DNA from: Anastrepha obliqua
Taxonomy: Eukaryota > Arthropoda > Insecta > Diptera > Tephritidae
NCBI RefSeq assembly: GCF_027943255.1
Contig: NC_072892.1
Coordinates: forward strand, 167,030,792 to 167,094,791
Direction: 5' to 3'
DNA length: 64,000 nt
Under the pieces are notes generated by a model that saw nothing but the letters and a program-made list of their open reading frames with translations, was not told the DNA's origin and did no database searches. A program made the translations under genes and the position numbers. Positions 30,966 through 41,994 of the stretch are shown here, in pieces. How positions within the stretch are numbered: the first letter of the stretch is position 1; each line of letters begins with the position of its first letter.

Positions 30966-32349
30966 TCTATCACATCAGCATGCTGTCCCGTTAAAGTTGT
31001 GGCAAGCCTTCGGGTACGTTCGTCACAAGCCACCATTCGATTGGTGATGCAGGCTCAGTTGAGAAATCCTAACTACTTCCTGTCCTGCCTCTGAACTCTA
31101 TTACCCATGAAGCATAGAATCAACCTTCGCATGGCCTACTTGCTTGTATACATAGATAATCATGGACACACTTGGGCAAACTGCACTTTCGTGTGAGGAT
31201 AGCGGCCTGAAGTCGGGACTCAAAAGAACTGAAAATGAATAACCAAAATCAAAAACAAACAACCGAGGAAAAAAATAGAAAAAGAAAGCAGAGATAAATC
31301 TCGATACAGTGCAACAAAGCGAAGCCTCACAGTCTGAGGCACAAGAAGACGAGTCTATAGCATGAATGCTGGCTACAAATACGGTGGACCCAGATGTAGG
31401 TGAATACAATTGGTCCTTTATTCCTTTATGGGTGCCATAATGGGTTCTCTCGAGGTAATGTAAAAAGTAGTTCCGGAAAGACTGCCTCTGCAGAGAGAAG
31501 GGACGGTTTTAGTGAACACTTAACGCAGTAGACGATGGTTGCTGTAGGTGTGTAGGCATTTCGAACCCTACCTCACCCACCACAAAAAAAAAAAATCGGT
31601 ACGTGATTTTAATTTTGCACCTTCAGTTCACAAAAAATTGATTTTGATCTGTCAATTCATTTTTTGCCTACAAGCCATTTTATTTGAGGAGATTTCTAAT
31701 TTTTTCTTTTTTTGTATGAGGAGGAAGCATCTCCAGCCTGTATTCGTCAGCGTGGGATTTCAAGTCTAACTAAATATCCTACTATAAATGCATCAATCCC
31801 TTCCTGATACTGCGGTTAAGTAAATCGTCCCGAGGCAGTTGAGCACCAGGCTCTACATCAGTTACTCTTCACATGCAGTCCATCAAAAGTTGCATGCACT
31901 TCAATCCTCTCCCAGTTGAGTGTATTTCCGAAGGAAACCACCCCAGTTGGGCCTGTCTACCCTCTCCCACCATATTTGTCTCCCGCCGACTTAAAAATGG
32001 AATGTTTCCTCGTCAAGTGCCGTCTTTTTAGCAATCGATGCCTTCGTAGGCATCTGTGTGCTTTTATGAATGCTGCATATCGCTGATTTCTGACGAAATC
32101 TTATGCCACGCACACTTTGAAGTCATCATGATGTCGACTATGTTTTCTGGTATTATCGGATCTTCTGATAGTTGCCTTACACATCCCTTACATCTAACTC
32201 TTCATCGTTCCGGTACTACGGTAGCTTTTCATCGAAGACAGAGAAGCTTCAAGAAGGCGTTCTGATAAACACGGCCTCTTCTACTCTCCCCGCGTCCAGG
32301 TTCGCCAGTTTCAGAGCCAACATCATGCTATCGGACCATTTTCTAATTA
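30966..32349. other. No gene recognised
   Basis: About 1.4 kb. Open frames up to about 100 codons occur on both strands (for example 31101-31409 and 32056-32265) but show no domain I recognise. The stretch may be decayed LINE sequence. Confidence 0.4.
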
Positions 32350-33460
32350 GGTAAGGTTAGCATATCGGTTAAGCATCATCAAGTGTTCTGGGGCGGAGGA
32401 CCTGCTCTATGTACGTGCCAATAAGCTGCCAATTTTCTGCACTTTCTTCCATTTTTTCGATGATGTTGTCTGCTCTTAAAGGATCGAGCCTGCATTCGAC
32501 AAGTTTCCGATCTGATTTCCATCTCTCACATTTGAGGAACGTATGAGCTCCATCGAAAGGTGCGTCTTCGCAGGCGCTGTCAGTGGTTTCCGTTTTCACT
32601 ATTTTGTTTAGATGTTTGCGAAAATACGCATGTCCAGTTAGCATCTGGGTAATACAGAAGTTCACTTCTCTGAATTGTCTGTCATACCACTTGTCTATGC
32701 TTGGTATGAGTTTCGCGGTCCATTTACCTTTCGTCTCTGACTCCCAGCGCTCTTGCCCTATTTCTAGTGCGTGTATGCTTTAATTTGTTGTTTTGCTCTA
32801 TTAGTACTGGCGCATGTGCGGTCCACTATGGCGCTTACCGAGCTCCATAGTTCTCTTCTAACTCTATCGCTAGAAGATATATTGGTACCGAGCCGCTGTT
32901 GATGTGCACTGCTGCGTCTGATACCGTGCGATACGCTGAAGCCACACGGAAGGCAGCAGTTCTTTGGGCCTTGGCAACAATCTTGCGGCGACACTCAACT
33001 TTAAGCGTGTCCGTCATGTCCATGAGAAGCTTCCACCTGCTTGCGATGAGGCCTCCGATATTAATCATCAATTTTGATAGCACTGAGATTGTTTTGGCAG
33101 ATTTGTCAGCAGCGTAGTGGATTTGTGCTCAATAAGTCAGCTTATTGTCGAGTCTGATGCCCAAATATTTCAGCATATTTGAAGTGGTTATGTTCTCTGT
33201 GTAAACTGGCATATTTACTAGAGTTATGCGCACGTTCGTAAGTAGAATTAGTTCTGTTTTTTGTGCGAGTCGAGCCATGTATTGGTCCTTATCGTCGCTT
33301 GTGTAAGTTTCCGCCTTGCCGCATCTGCATCGAGTGCAGTAATAACTGCTCCAATATCATCTGCATATCATACAAGATAACAATCGTCGGGCATGTCCTT
33401 GGTGAGGATGTCGTCATAACTGGTCCGTAAGTAACTAAAACGGCTTTCGTGGTAATCCAG
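32350..33460 (-). pseudogene. R1-clade LINE reverse transcriptase remnant
   Basis: The minus strand reads MPDDCYLV, a stop, then YADDIGAVITALDADAARRK (RT motif C; the stop codon is 33368-33370), NMPVYTENIT, LKYLGI-like residues, and then the R1 thumb and tail: SKLMINIGGLIASRWKLLMD, KAQRTAAFRVASAYRTVSDA and SGSVPIYLLAIELEE. AFRVASAYRTVS is characteristic of R1-clade elements. The end is MLTGHAYFRKHLNKIVKTET, CERWKSDR. A 5'-truncated, dead copy. R1 clade members often insert in rDNA, but no rDNA flank is seen here. Confidence 0.75.
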
Positions 33461-33732
33461 CATATTTACTAATTCATTTTCTTCAGCCTATATAGGTACT
33501 TTCCTTTTGCATGTACAAATATGTAGCTTTCTTCATACATATCTCGCTGGCATAATCTCTTAAAGTTCTATTCAACCATGCACAAGCAAGTACATACATA
33601 CGCATATGCAAATATATTTTTAAGCCTGCACTTTTCTCAGTAGTAGTTTAATTGGCTGATAACGGAATACATAATTAATCAAATACTTAGAGATTAATAA
33701 TTGACCTTTTTTGCACTCTGAAATATAAGTAT

Positions 33733-34165
33733 TAGGGCGGGTCGATTTACAAATCACTCATTTCTCTGTGAAAATCGTACTCTAGGGATCAAAATAAGAA
33801 ACTTTGCCGAAGGAATCATACCTCTAAAACGAATTCTGATGTCCTCCAATTTGGGTCGAACGAAAAATCCCACTTTGACCCATTTAGAGTGCTCCAATCG
33901 AATCCAAATGTGTGGCCGACCCCCACGGCCGATCCACCCATGCCAGTGGCACACCCCCTGGAACTCCCCTGGGGGGTTCCCCATACAATCATTTCAAAAT
34001 ATCACCATTTTTGGCCTTTACATGAGAAAAGAAACTAAAAAGTTCGACCCAAATTGGGGGACATCAGAATTCGTTTTCGCAAAGTTTCTTAATTTGATCC
34101 CTAGAATATGATTTTCATAGAGCAATGGGCGATTTTTTTGCCTTCAAACAAATCCACCCCGCCTA
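33733..34165. mobile_element. MITE, family 'TAGGGCGGGTCGA', copy 2
   Basis: A 433-bp element beginning TAGGGCGGGTCGATTT, with inverted arms like those at 4364-4787. It is flanked by a perfect 8-bp target duplication, ATAAGTAT (33725-33732 and 34166-34173). The centre differs from copy 1: it carries a GC-rich insert (33880-33990, with GGCCGACCCCCACGGCCGAT) absent from copy 1, so copy 1 is likely an internal deletion product or a different subfamily. Confidence 0.85.
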
Positions 34166-34173
34166 ATAAGTAT

Positions 34174-36009
34174 CCTTATATTGTAATATTTTGCCAGTTA
34201 ATTTTAATTAAATATTTATTTTTTTAAATAAATGCATAATATTAGGGGACCATTTTGTCACAGCCAATTGGAGCAAAATTGATGAAGTTATGAGTAAGTT
34301 GCTCGAAGCCGAGTTTCCATATCTACTCAACCTTCTTTTTCTAAAACTTGTAATTTTTGAAGTCCCTGTACGCCATAGCTGCTGGTCCAATCATTTGAAA
34401 TTTTTTCATTTTTGGCGAACACTTTTTTTGGCTTCCAATTGCTACGAAAAATGGAAAGCCAAAATTCTTCCAAGTATACCTCCAGAAACATCTCCTTTAA
34501 CAAATCCAATTAATTGTTTTCTTCCTATCCCGCCAATTAACTTTTCTTGAAGCACTTCCGGAGATGCATTGTCACTTGCTCACTTTCCAATATTTTGTAA
34601 CGAAACTTAAAAAAAATATTATCCAAAGTAGATTTCATCAAAAGGCGGAACATTTACAAATGCCCAGCGATCGAGTTTTTTGTAACTTTGGTAGGACTAT
34701 TACAAGATGATAGAAAGAAGATTGCGCCCATCAGAGAGTGTGTGACGTCACGTTTTTCCGAGTTGTACAGTATTGCCAAACATTTGCTCTTCGCAATAAA
34801 TTTAGTGCTTTTTTATGTATCAAAATGCGAAAATTTCTAAGTTGGCGTTTGTTTCTTATTTTTAATTTAAAGCTACCGAAACTTTAAGTAAAAAAAACTG
34901 TATTATTATACAAAAGAAGGTTAAAAAAGGCCACTCTGAGAAGATTTTAGTGCTAATGAAAATTAGTTGGTTCTTATGAAATTTGATATTTTGAAAGTGT
35001 GAATTTAATTTTTGGCTCCATTTAAGGTTATGCAAGAATATTAAATGTCCCTCTCTCAACTCTTACGACATACTGACATTTTTACAAAAAGAGTACCTTA
35101 TCTAGTTACATAACCTCAAATATAGCAAAAAAGTCGTCCCCTTAACAAAAGAGTCCCGCCTAACAAAAAAAGAAACTCATAAATTAAATTGTACATAAGC
35201 ATAACACATTTATTGAAAAAAAACGCACATTTTAACGCATATAAAGTTCTTTCAGTGATTCAATAAAAATTTGTTGGGTTATTTTCTTTGAATGGGCATT
35301 TTAGTGCGTTTTTATATCCAAAGCTAGGCAACACTGCAGTAGCGAGAGAGAGATTTGACTGCCGAAAGCAGACGAACACCAACAGCACCTGCAATCGCGG
35401 GCAATGCCACCAGATGTTAAAAAAAGTAAAGCTAAAGCTAAACTGAGTGAATTATTTAACTAATTATTAAAAAATGTATATTTTAAAAAATTATAAACAT
35501 TACTTTTAATTAGAGCAGGCTAGAAAAATGTCATGAAGAAAGAACTAAAAATCCGAGACTACATAACAAAAAAAAAGCTAAATTAAGTTGTGAAAATGGT
35601 AATCTGGTTACACTGGTGCTAAAATCAAGTAACTCATTGTCAAATTCGCTTAGCGCAAAGTAACGGGACCACTATACCGCCATCTCTCTATTCTTTCCAT
35701 CATGGGACTATTATTCACAGATATGACAACCTAACAAAAAGCACTCAACTCAAATCAGTTGACTTAGAGCGTCACCTGGCGGTTGTTCCGGAAACTTTTA
35801 TGTAGCTTTACTGCCAGCGCTTCTTTGTAGTCGACGATGAAGTAAATATTCATCATATATTATATGACAAGTAATAATTCATAACATTGTTAGTACCTTT
35901 AGGGACTAATCAAACGTTATGTAGATAAATGAAAATTAACATTTCATTAATAATTATCCTATATTTTTACAATTATTCGAACTCATACAGCGCAGTATAG
36001 GACTGCCAG
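34174..36009. other. No gene recognised
   Basis: About 1.8 kb of A/T-rich sequence. Short frames near 34290-34550 on both strands have no recognisable domain. Confidence 0.5.
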
Positions 36010-36415
36010 AAGTCATGTCGACTGTTTCATCTTGGGCGCTATCACGATCAAAGTTGTCAACCGCTGGCTACACCGCATTTTGCGAATTTTCTGGCTCCAT
36101 ATAATATCCAACTAGGACCTGCTAAAAAAAAATAACCAGCTTGATGTGGTGACTGAAATTCGAAAAAAGTGGAAGTGGACAGCGCATACGCTTAGTAAAA
36201 GTGATGACAATGTTGCTAGACAGATCATGCGTTGAAAGCCCCTTCTAACAAACTAGCCGAGAAGAGGGTAGGTCATGTACCGCCTGGAGACGCTCAACAG
36301 AAACCGAAATGAACTATCGTGGTTTTACGGGAAAAGAACTGGGATATAAAGCTCTAAAGCGTGTCCGTTGGCGAAGAAGCATTATTGACGTCCTATGCTT
36401 CAATACGAGTTAAAT
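36010..36415 (+). pseudogene. RTE-like LINE ORF2 C-terminus
   Basis: With frame changes the plus strand reads VVNRWLHRILRIFWLHIISN, NQLDVVTEIRKKWKWTAHTL, SKSDDNVARQIM, WRRSTETEMNYRGFTGKELG and KALKRVRWRRSIIDVL. This is the C-terminal region of RTE-type ORF2 proteins (RRWRWIGHTLRK...RPRNTWRRxxxxD...W..L..LA..R..WR). No RT motifs remain. It ends before the peptide gene at 36874. Confidence 0.65.
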
Positions 36416-36847
36416 GAAAGCCTGTTTCCCGTTTAAATATGTTATTAATAAACTTTATTTACAAGCTTTAGTAAATAAATAAAAATAAAATAAATATGCA
36501 ATTAATAGTCCAACACCAATCACATATTCCAATACCGATCTTACTAAAGTTGTTCAAATTGAACTGTTTTAGTCATCGCTTTATAAAGGCAGGGGCACCC
36601 GTAGATATCTCAAATGCATCTGCTTGATGTGTGAATATTGCGAGTACTAAGTGCTATACTACTGCCTTTGCTAAAGGTCCCTGATATGACTATGGCATTC
36701 CGCGTAAAATATGCACCGGGTAGCTAGGGTTTATTTGATTATGGATTGTAGACTACTAATAAATTTAATCTTCAAGTTTCAGTATATAACTGAAAGCCAA
36801 CGGGCGCGGTTCAAAATAAATTTTTTTATATTATTTTTTTGCGCTTG

Positions 36848-36852
36848 TCAGT
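36848..36852 (+). promoter_or_regulatory. Arthropod initiator TCAGT before the peptide gene
   Basis: TCAGT at 36848-36852 matches the arthropod initiator and would give a leader of about 24 bases before the ATG at 36874. A TATATT lies about 23 bases upstream at 36827, slightly closer than usual, and another TATATAAC lies at 36783. Confidence 0.4.
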
Positions 36853-36873
36853 AAAACAAAAGCTTCGAAAAAT

Positions 36874-37068
36874 ATGAAGCTAATATACGTAGTATTTTTA
36901 TTCGTTTCTCTTGCTGCAGCGGACGAGACATTTACCGGACCAGTTCCAGTACAGACAAATGATTTAGCTCTAAATACTAGACCACGTCTCGACTGCCTAA
37001 GGGTCGATCATCGCGGCCAATGCATCAGCCATGGACCACAAAGAAATGTGTTTCATATACAATTGTAA
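36874..37068 (+). CDS. Small secreted two-cysteine peptide, unknown function
   Basis: 64 codons from an ATG. Residues 1-16 (MKLIYVVFLFVSLAAA) form a textbook signal peptide, with cleavage likely after Ala15 or Ala16. The mature part of about 48 residues is polar, with TFTGPVPVQTND, RPRLDCLRVDHRGQCISH and a C-terminal RNVFHIQL. Two cysteines, ten residues apart, could form one disulphide. The frame has a good start context (AAAT before ATG), an initiator upstream and AATAAA at 37115-37120. I do not recognise the family. Size and layout resemble fly immune-induced peptides or accessory-gland peptides, but no diagnostic motif is present. Confidence 0.65.
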   Translation: MKLIYVVFLFVSLAAADETFTGPVPVQTNDLALNTRPRLDCLRVDHRGQCISHGPQRNVFHIQL

Positions 37069-37114
37069 ACATAAGCAAATACATCTGTGTATCTCTTTAT
37101 TGATGTGAGCCTTA

Positions 37115-37120
37115 AATAAA
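37115..37120 (+). promoter_or_regulatory. Poly(A) signal of the peptide gene
   Basis: AATAAA 46 bases after the stop codon, within an A/T-rich 3' region. Confidence 0.5.
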
Positions 37121-38683
37121 TACATTTATTATGATTTTTCCATAAATTAGAATTTGCGTTTATATTCTTTGTTATTATATGATAATAATCGTTAAGTGTT
37201 TAGAGAGTGAATTGTTGAGAATAAAAAATTACAATCTATTGGCGAATTGGAAAATAAATATAAATAATTAGAAAAATTTATTAGTTGGTAATCAATTCAC
37301 ATAGATAAGCAAGTAAGTACAAACGAGGGTCGTTTGAAAAGTGCGTGCAAAAATAAAAGCTACTTAATTGCTTGGGGTAAACCTTTTTTTATTTTTCCAC
37401 ATATATTTTCCTTGTAGGCTTATACGTCCAATGCCGTTCTAGTTTGTTGATCCCTTTCGAATTTCGTTATTCGGCCGTTATTATTAAAATTATTGATACC
37501 TTTCGGGACACCCTCTGCAAATGTAAAAACACCTAAAACACTACCAAATATTAAATTCCAAGCCAATCTGAGTTGATTTTGAGGTTCCGACTTGAGTCTC
37601 AACTTAAGAAAATCGTCGATTTTCAAAAAGTACGATCACATAATCATTTTAATCATTATATGAATCATTCGATTAGATTTAAGTGTTTTACACTCTACTG
37701 ATGATCAGAATCTCTTGAATATCATTATTTGATCACAGTATTGTGAAGGTTAAATTTAAAAAAATTAAGTGAAGAGAAGCTAAACTTTAATTCTCTAAAA
37801 ATCAGTATCTTACATTAAAAAAATATGTTAGTGTAAACACTTCAGTAAGTGCTCATATAACTTCTTGTAATGATTTAGTTTTCTGGTATTGTTTGGCTCT
37901 AACTAGGTTTTCCATTTATATTTTTTTTGTAAATTGCACGTGCGCATTCACAAAAGAATCTTATTGTTGCGAATGTTCTTAAAAAAAATGAGGTTCAAAA
38001 CAAATTGTTTTTTTTTTTGCAACTCTCTTAGTATTTAGTGTTGTACTTTCTTTCTATTGCTGCATGCTGGTTACACTGATATCACTAAGCTGTATAGCTG
38101 GATGCTTGTGAAATTCGATCATTGGTCGGCTACTTGATCGCTTCATTTTATTTTAAGTTAATTTCTTAATGAATGTTCGATTTCGATTATACTGTCGGGA
38201 TTTTTGTGGTTGTTGTTTTCGGGTATGGTCATTTGAAAACATTGAGTTCCGTGTTTTCACGTTCGCGGAATCGTTCATTGCTTTTTCCACTGTTCTTGCG
38301 TCTCGAAACCTCTACTCAACCTTTCCTACTGACTGATTCAGTTTAGTGCGCGTATGTGACCGTCAAACTATGTGTTTATAAAGTGTAATTTACGTTCTAA
38401 TGTTTCTTGTGTTTCACTTAAAGCGGAAAATATTGTATAATTATTAAATGGTAAAGTTACGTTCTCCTTCGGAAATTTATTTTTTGGGATCCGAGACTCC
38501 ACAAATACTTGGCTCCAAATTACCATAAAAAGAGGTTGTCTGTAAAGTCGGTTTACTGACGATAGTTTAACGTGATAACGTCATAAGAAAATACTGATTG
38601 AATGGTTGCATTTTTCAAAAGAAAATTTTAATTTTATTTGTTTGATAGATATTTTGTGTGGATATAGAGAATGAGTTAACATT
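37121..38683. other. No gene recognised
   Basis: About 1.5 kb. A GAGGGTCGTTTGAAAAGTGC at 37325 resembles the start of a mariner-type terminal repeat, but I found neither a partner end nor a transposase, so I do not call an element. Confidence 0.4.
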
Positions 38684-39353
38684 AACATAACATAATATAC
38701 TTTAACATAACATAACATAAAATAACATAACATAACATAACATAACATAACATAACATAACATAACATAACATAACATAACATAACATAACATAACATAA
38801 CATAACATAACATAACATAACATAACATAACATAACATAACATAACATAACATAACATAACATAACATAACATAACATAACATAACATAACATAACATAA
38901 CATAACATAACATAACATAACATAACATAACATAACATAACATAACATAACATAACATAACATAACATAACATAACATAACATAACATAACATAACATAA
39001 CATAACATAACATAACATAACATAACATAACATAACATAACATAACATAACATAACATAACATAACATAACATAACATAACATAACATAACATAACATAA
39101 CATAACATAACGTAACATAACATAACATAACATAACATAACATAACATAACATAACATAACATAACATAACATAACATAACATAACATAACATAACGTAA
39201 CATAACATAACATAACATAACATAACATAACATAACATAACATAACATAACATAACATAACATAACATAACATAACATAACATAACATAACATAACATAA
39301 CATAACATAACATAACATAACATAACATAACATAACATAACATAACATAACAT
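38684..39353. repeat. (CATAA)n pentanucleotide satellite, about 130 units
   Basis: An almost perfect tandem array of CATAA (TTATG on the other strand) about 670 bp long. A few variants are visible: degenerate units in the first 45 bases, and CGTAA at about 39111 and 39196. It makes long false open frames (MLCYVMLCYV...) in all minus frames because the unit has five bases and no minus-strand stop. The right border runs into a dispersed repeat at 39366. Confidence 0.95.
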
Positions 39354-39365
39354 ATGTGCGAACAC

Positions 39366-39533
39366 ACTCGAGCTTGACTTGTTTACAGTAGCACAGAAAA
39401 CAAACTATGTGACGTATCACGCTGAAATTTCCCATGTAAGCTTATAACAGTCCTGCCAAAAAACAAAAAATTTATTTTTGCCATATGTCATCCGCGGACC
39501 GTTTTATTGATACCGTCTCGCTCATATTTGAGT
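39366..39533. repeat. Dispersed repeat shared with 53000-53167
   Basis: About 168 bp beginning CTCGAGCTTGACTTGTTTAC and ending CTCATATTTGAG match 53000-53167 almost base for base. In the second copy this block is the interior of a MITE with terminal repeats; here the terminal repeats are missing and the left side is the CATAA satellite. Confidence 0.75.
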
Positions 39534-39558
39534 AGAAGGTATGCTTGGAATTAATGAG

Positions 39559-39850
39559 GCGGCCGTAGCCGAATGGGTTGGTGCGTGATGACCATTCGGA
39601 ATTCACAGAGAGAACATAGGTTCGAATCTCGGTGAAACACCACAATTAAGAAAAACATTTTTCTAATAGCGGTCGCCCCTCGGCAGGGGGGGCGCCATGA
39701 AAAGGCTCCTCATAAAAATATCTGCCATTCGGAGTCGGCTTGAAACTGTAGGTCCCTCCATTTGTGGAACAACATCAAGACGCACACCACAAATAGGAGG
39801 AGGAGTGCCGCCAAACACCCAAAAAGGGTCTACGCGCCAATTATGTATTA
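39559..39850 (+). mobile_element. tRNA-derived SINE, copy 4
   Basis: A complete head (GCGGCCGTAGCCGAATGGG, B-box GGTTCGAATCT near 39620) and body. Compared with the other copies it lacks about 25 bases after CCTCGGCAGG, where a run of G residues is found instead. Tail near 39840. Confidence 0.8.
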
Positions 39851-39984
39851 AATATAATTCTAAAAGCCGGAAGCGAAAGCATATTGATGAAAGAAGTAAG
39901 TCAATAGGGACCAGTTCTCAAGGTGTGAACAATGAGTATTTAATTCAATACTTAATTAATTCAATTCACTAATTTTAATGTTAA

Positions 39985-40557
39985 AAATTAATTTTGATTA
40001 GATCAAGAAATTTTTTCTTCATCCGAAAGCGATATCAAAACACAAGATGATCCGAAACTTCAAATGATGGATAAGGAAGTACTGGGGCCATTGAGAAGAG
40101 GCAAAAATAAATTCCTTACGCCGAGACTTCTTGAAGCTTTGGACAAGTGGAAATCTGATTAGTGCCTATTCATTTAATTATTGCAGTCGCAGAAGCACTT
40201 GGACATCCCGTTGATACACCTGGAATAAATCGCACAACATTACAGGAGGAACGTAAAAATAGGCCGATTGAAAATATCTGCATGTGTTAAAAATAATTTT
40301 AAGCTATGGAAAAATTGAATTTTTTAATTGTTTTTATTTTGTATTATTCAATATATAAAAATATATTATTTTTTTATAGGTTGCAGCTGGAGTGGTACAC
40401 TGTGATGGAAAAATGTTTCCTGAATTAACAGGACTAGAAAAGCGCATCGTTTACCAGTCATTACCTCTCATGGAAATGGTGAACAACTATTGGCAGTTCC
40501 AAAATTAACTACTTCAACTCGCCTAGAAATTGCTGAGGCTGTTCATGAGACATAATA
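39985..40557 (+). pseudogene. Transposase-like gene fragment of the 'WDGK' type, with intron-like gap
   Basis: The plus strand reads LTPRLLEALDKWKSD, then one frame over VPIHLIIAVAEALGHPVDTP and GINRTTLQEERKN. After an A/T-rich gap ending TTTTTTTATAG (40290-40380, intron-like acceptor) it reads VVHCDGKMFPELTGLEKRIV, RLPVITSHGNGEQLLAVPKL. I recall similar proteins, annotated only as transposon-derived, in arthropod and cnidarian genomes (HWDGKLLPxL...DRLPVxVxxGxxEQLLGVPKL). The expected His-Trp is HC here. Frameshifts and stops indicate a dead copy; the superfamily is not certain. Confidence 0.5.
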
Positions 40558-40844
40558 TTTGTTTACTTTTTTTAATATTTAGATTACTATAAAATAATTA
40601 TTTCTTAGAAACTAACATAGTTTTAAAACACAATATTCTAATTCTTCAACTGCAATATTTCGAATAGTAAACATACATTAACTATTTTTATTTTACTTAA
40701 CTTGAGATTAATTTAAAAAAATACCCATTTTTCTTTATTTTTCAACTTTAGGTTCTAATCGGAACCTTTACATTTTCTCCGATTGGCTTAAGATTTCATA
40801 ATTTGCAGTTTTTTAGGTAACCTTACTTTTCTAGAAAGTGTCCT

Positions 40845-41165
40845 GCAAAAACTAAAAGTGTTTTATTTTTTCCACAAGAATAACGGCCAGCCTATTGTCC
40901 ACGCCTGATAAATTACCATTAATTTCTGCAATCACCTCCTCATTTAAATAAAATCATTTTTCCGCCAGCCAATTCTTAAAATTGGGAACAAATAGTAGAC
41001 CGAGGGATACGAGCGAACCAACTCTAGAGAAAAGAGAAAAGGGCGTATGTGAAATGAGTTGGATCCCTATATTCATTACTTTTGTGACCACATCTGCTGA
41101 GGCGTGCGCTGGTGCGTTGTCGTGATGGGAAAAGGAAAGTCACTTGACTTCCTCGAATGATAATC
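40845..41165 (-). pseudogene. Irritans-type mariner transposase, C-terminal part
   Basis: The minus strand reads HHDNAPAHASADVVTKVMNI (second catalytic Asp), then LISHTPFSLFSRVGSLVSLG (the PYSPDLAPSD region, badly eroded, third Asp lost), LLFVPNFKNWLAEK and NEEVIAEIN. This is the irritans mariner C-terminus (FPNLKKWLAGKKFSSNEEVI). It meets the DD41D fragment head to head at about 41165. Confidence 0.7.
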
Positions 41166-41712
41166 CAAGAGTGTTTGCCGAAAAACCAATGCACTCACAA
41201 AGAGTGACTGCTTGGTTCGGTTTAGCCGGCGTCATCATTGGGCAGTATTTTTGTATTTTTTCCAAAATGAGGCCGGTCAGGCAGTTAATGTGAATAGTGT
41301 TCGCTATCGTGAGATGACAACAAACTTTTTATGGCCCGAATCGGAAGATGTGGATGTGGACGATATGTGGTTTCAACAGGACGGTGCCATTTGTTACACA
41401 GCTACCGAAACAATGGCTCTTTTGCGCGAAAAATTTGATGGCCGAATAATCTCACGTCGCGGCGATATCAATTGACCGCCAAGATCATGTTATTTGACAC
41501 CGTTGGACTTATTTCTTTGGGGTTATTTTAAAGAAAAGGTGTACGTCGATAAGCCAACAACAATTCAAGAGCTAAAGGATGAGATAATTCGGCACATTAA
41601 CGGAATAAAACCTCAATTGTGCCTCAGCGTCATCGAAAATTTGAACCATCGGATGGAGGTGTGCCGACGAGGCCACGGCGGCCATTTGGCCAATATTTTG
41701 TTTTATACGTAA
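41166..41712 (+). pseudogene. DD41D mariner transposase, C-terminal half
   Basis: The plus strand reads NPRVFAEKPMHSQRVTAWFG, LAGVIIGQYF, then a frame change, QAVNVNSVRYREMTTNFLWP, VDDMWFQQDGAICYTA (second Asp), SRRGDIN, a stop, then LTPLDLFLWGYFKEKVYVDK (third Asp) and RGHGGHLANILFYT-stop. Both remaining catalytic residues are intact and the spacing fits DD41D. The first Asp block and N-terminus are missing. Same subfamily as 30204 and 51541. Confidence 0.8.
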
Positions 41713-41834
41713 TTGAATCATGCCAGTATTATTAATCATAATAAAAAGAAATGATAATAATTTCTTAAAAAAAAATGTATTTGATTCAAAATCAACACCG
41801 GCCCTTAAAACTTAACTACCCTTTATAAGCTGCA

Positions 41835-41990
41835 CCATATTGGCCTTGCAACGAAACTGGTGAAGCTTATAGAGAATATATACAGCGATACAAAGACAGT
41901 TGTATGGAATGGCTCAGAACCTTCAGATATATTCAAAACAAACTCAGACGTCGAACAGGGATGCTCGTTGTTGTTGTCGTTGTTGAAGTG
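41835..41990 (+). pseudogene. LINE RT fragment (motif B region)
   Basis: The open frame contains KLIENIYSDTKTVVWNGSEP, SDIFKTNSDVEQGCSL, the block just before the RT palm motif B (LI...Y..T.......SE.F....GVRQGCPLSP). Only about 50 codons. It is followed at once by LINE sequence on the other strand. Confidence 0.6.
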
Positions 41991-41994
41991 GTTG

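Noticed and set aside
37325..37660. Left end of another mariner-type element
   Set aside because: Only one end-like word was found, with no partner repeat and no transposase residues.
38684..39353. Telomere repeat
   Set aside because: The unit is TTATG and not TTAGG, unique genes and repeats lie on both sides, and dipterans use retrotransposons or satellites at their telomeres.
38702..39435. Open frames of 220-284 codons (MLCYV repeats) on the minus strand
   Set aside because: They are a product of the five-base CATAA repeat, which contains no stop in any minus frame. No gene features.
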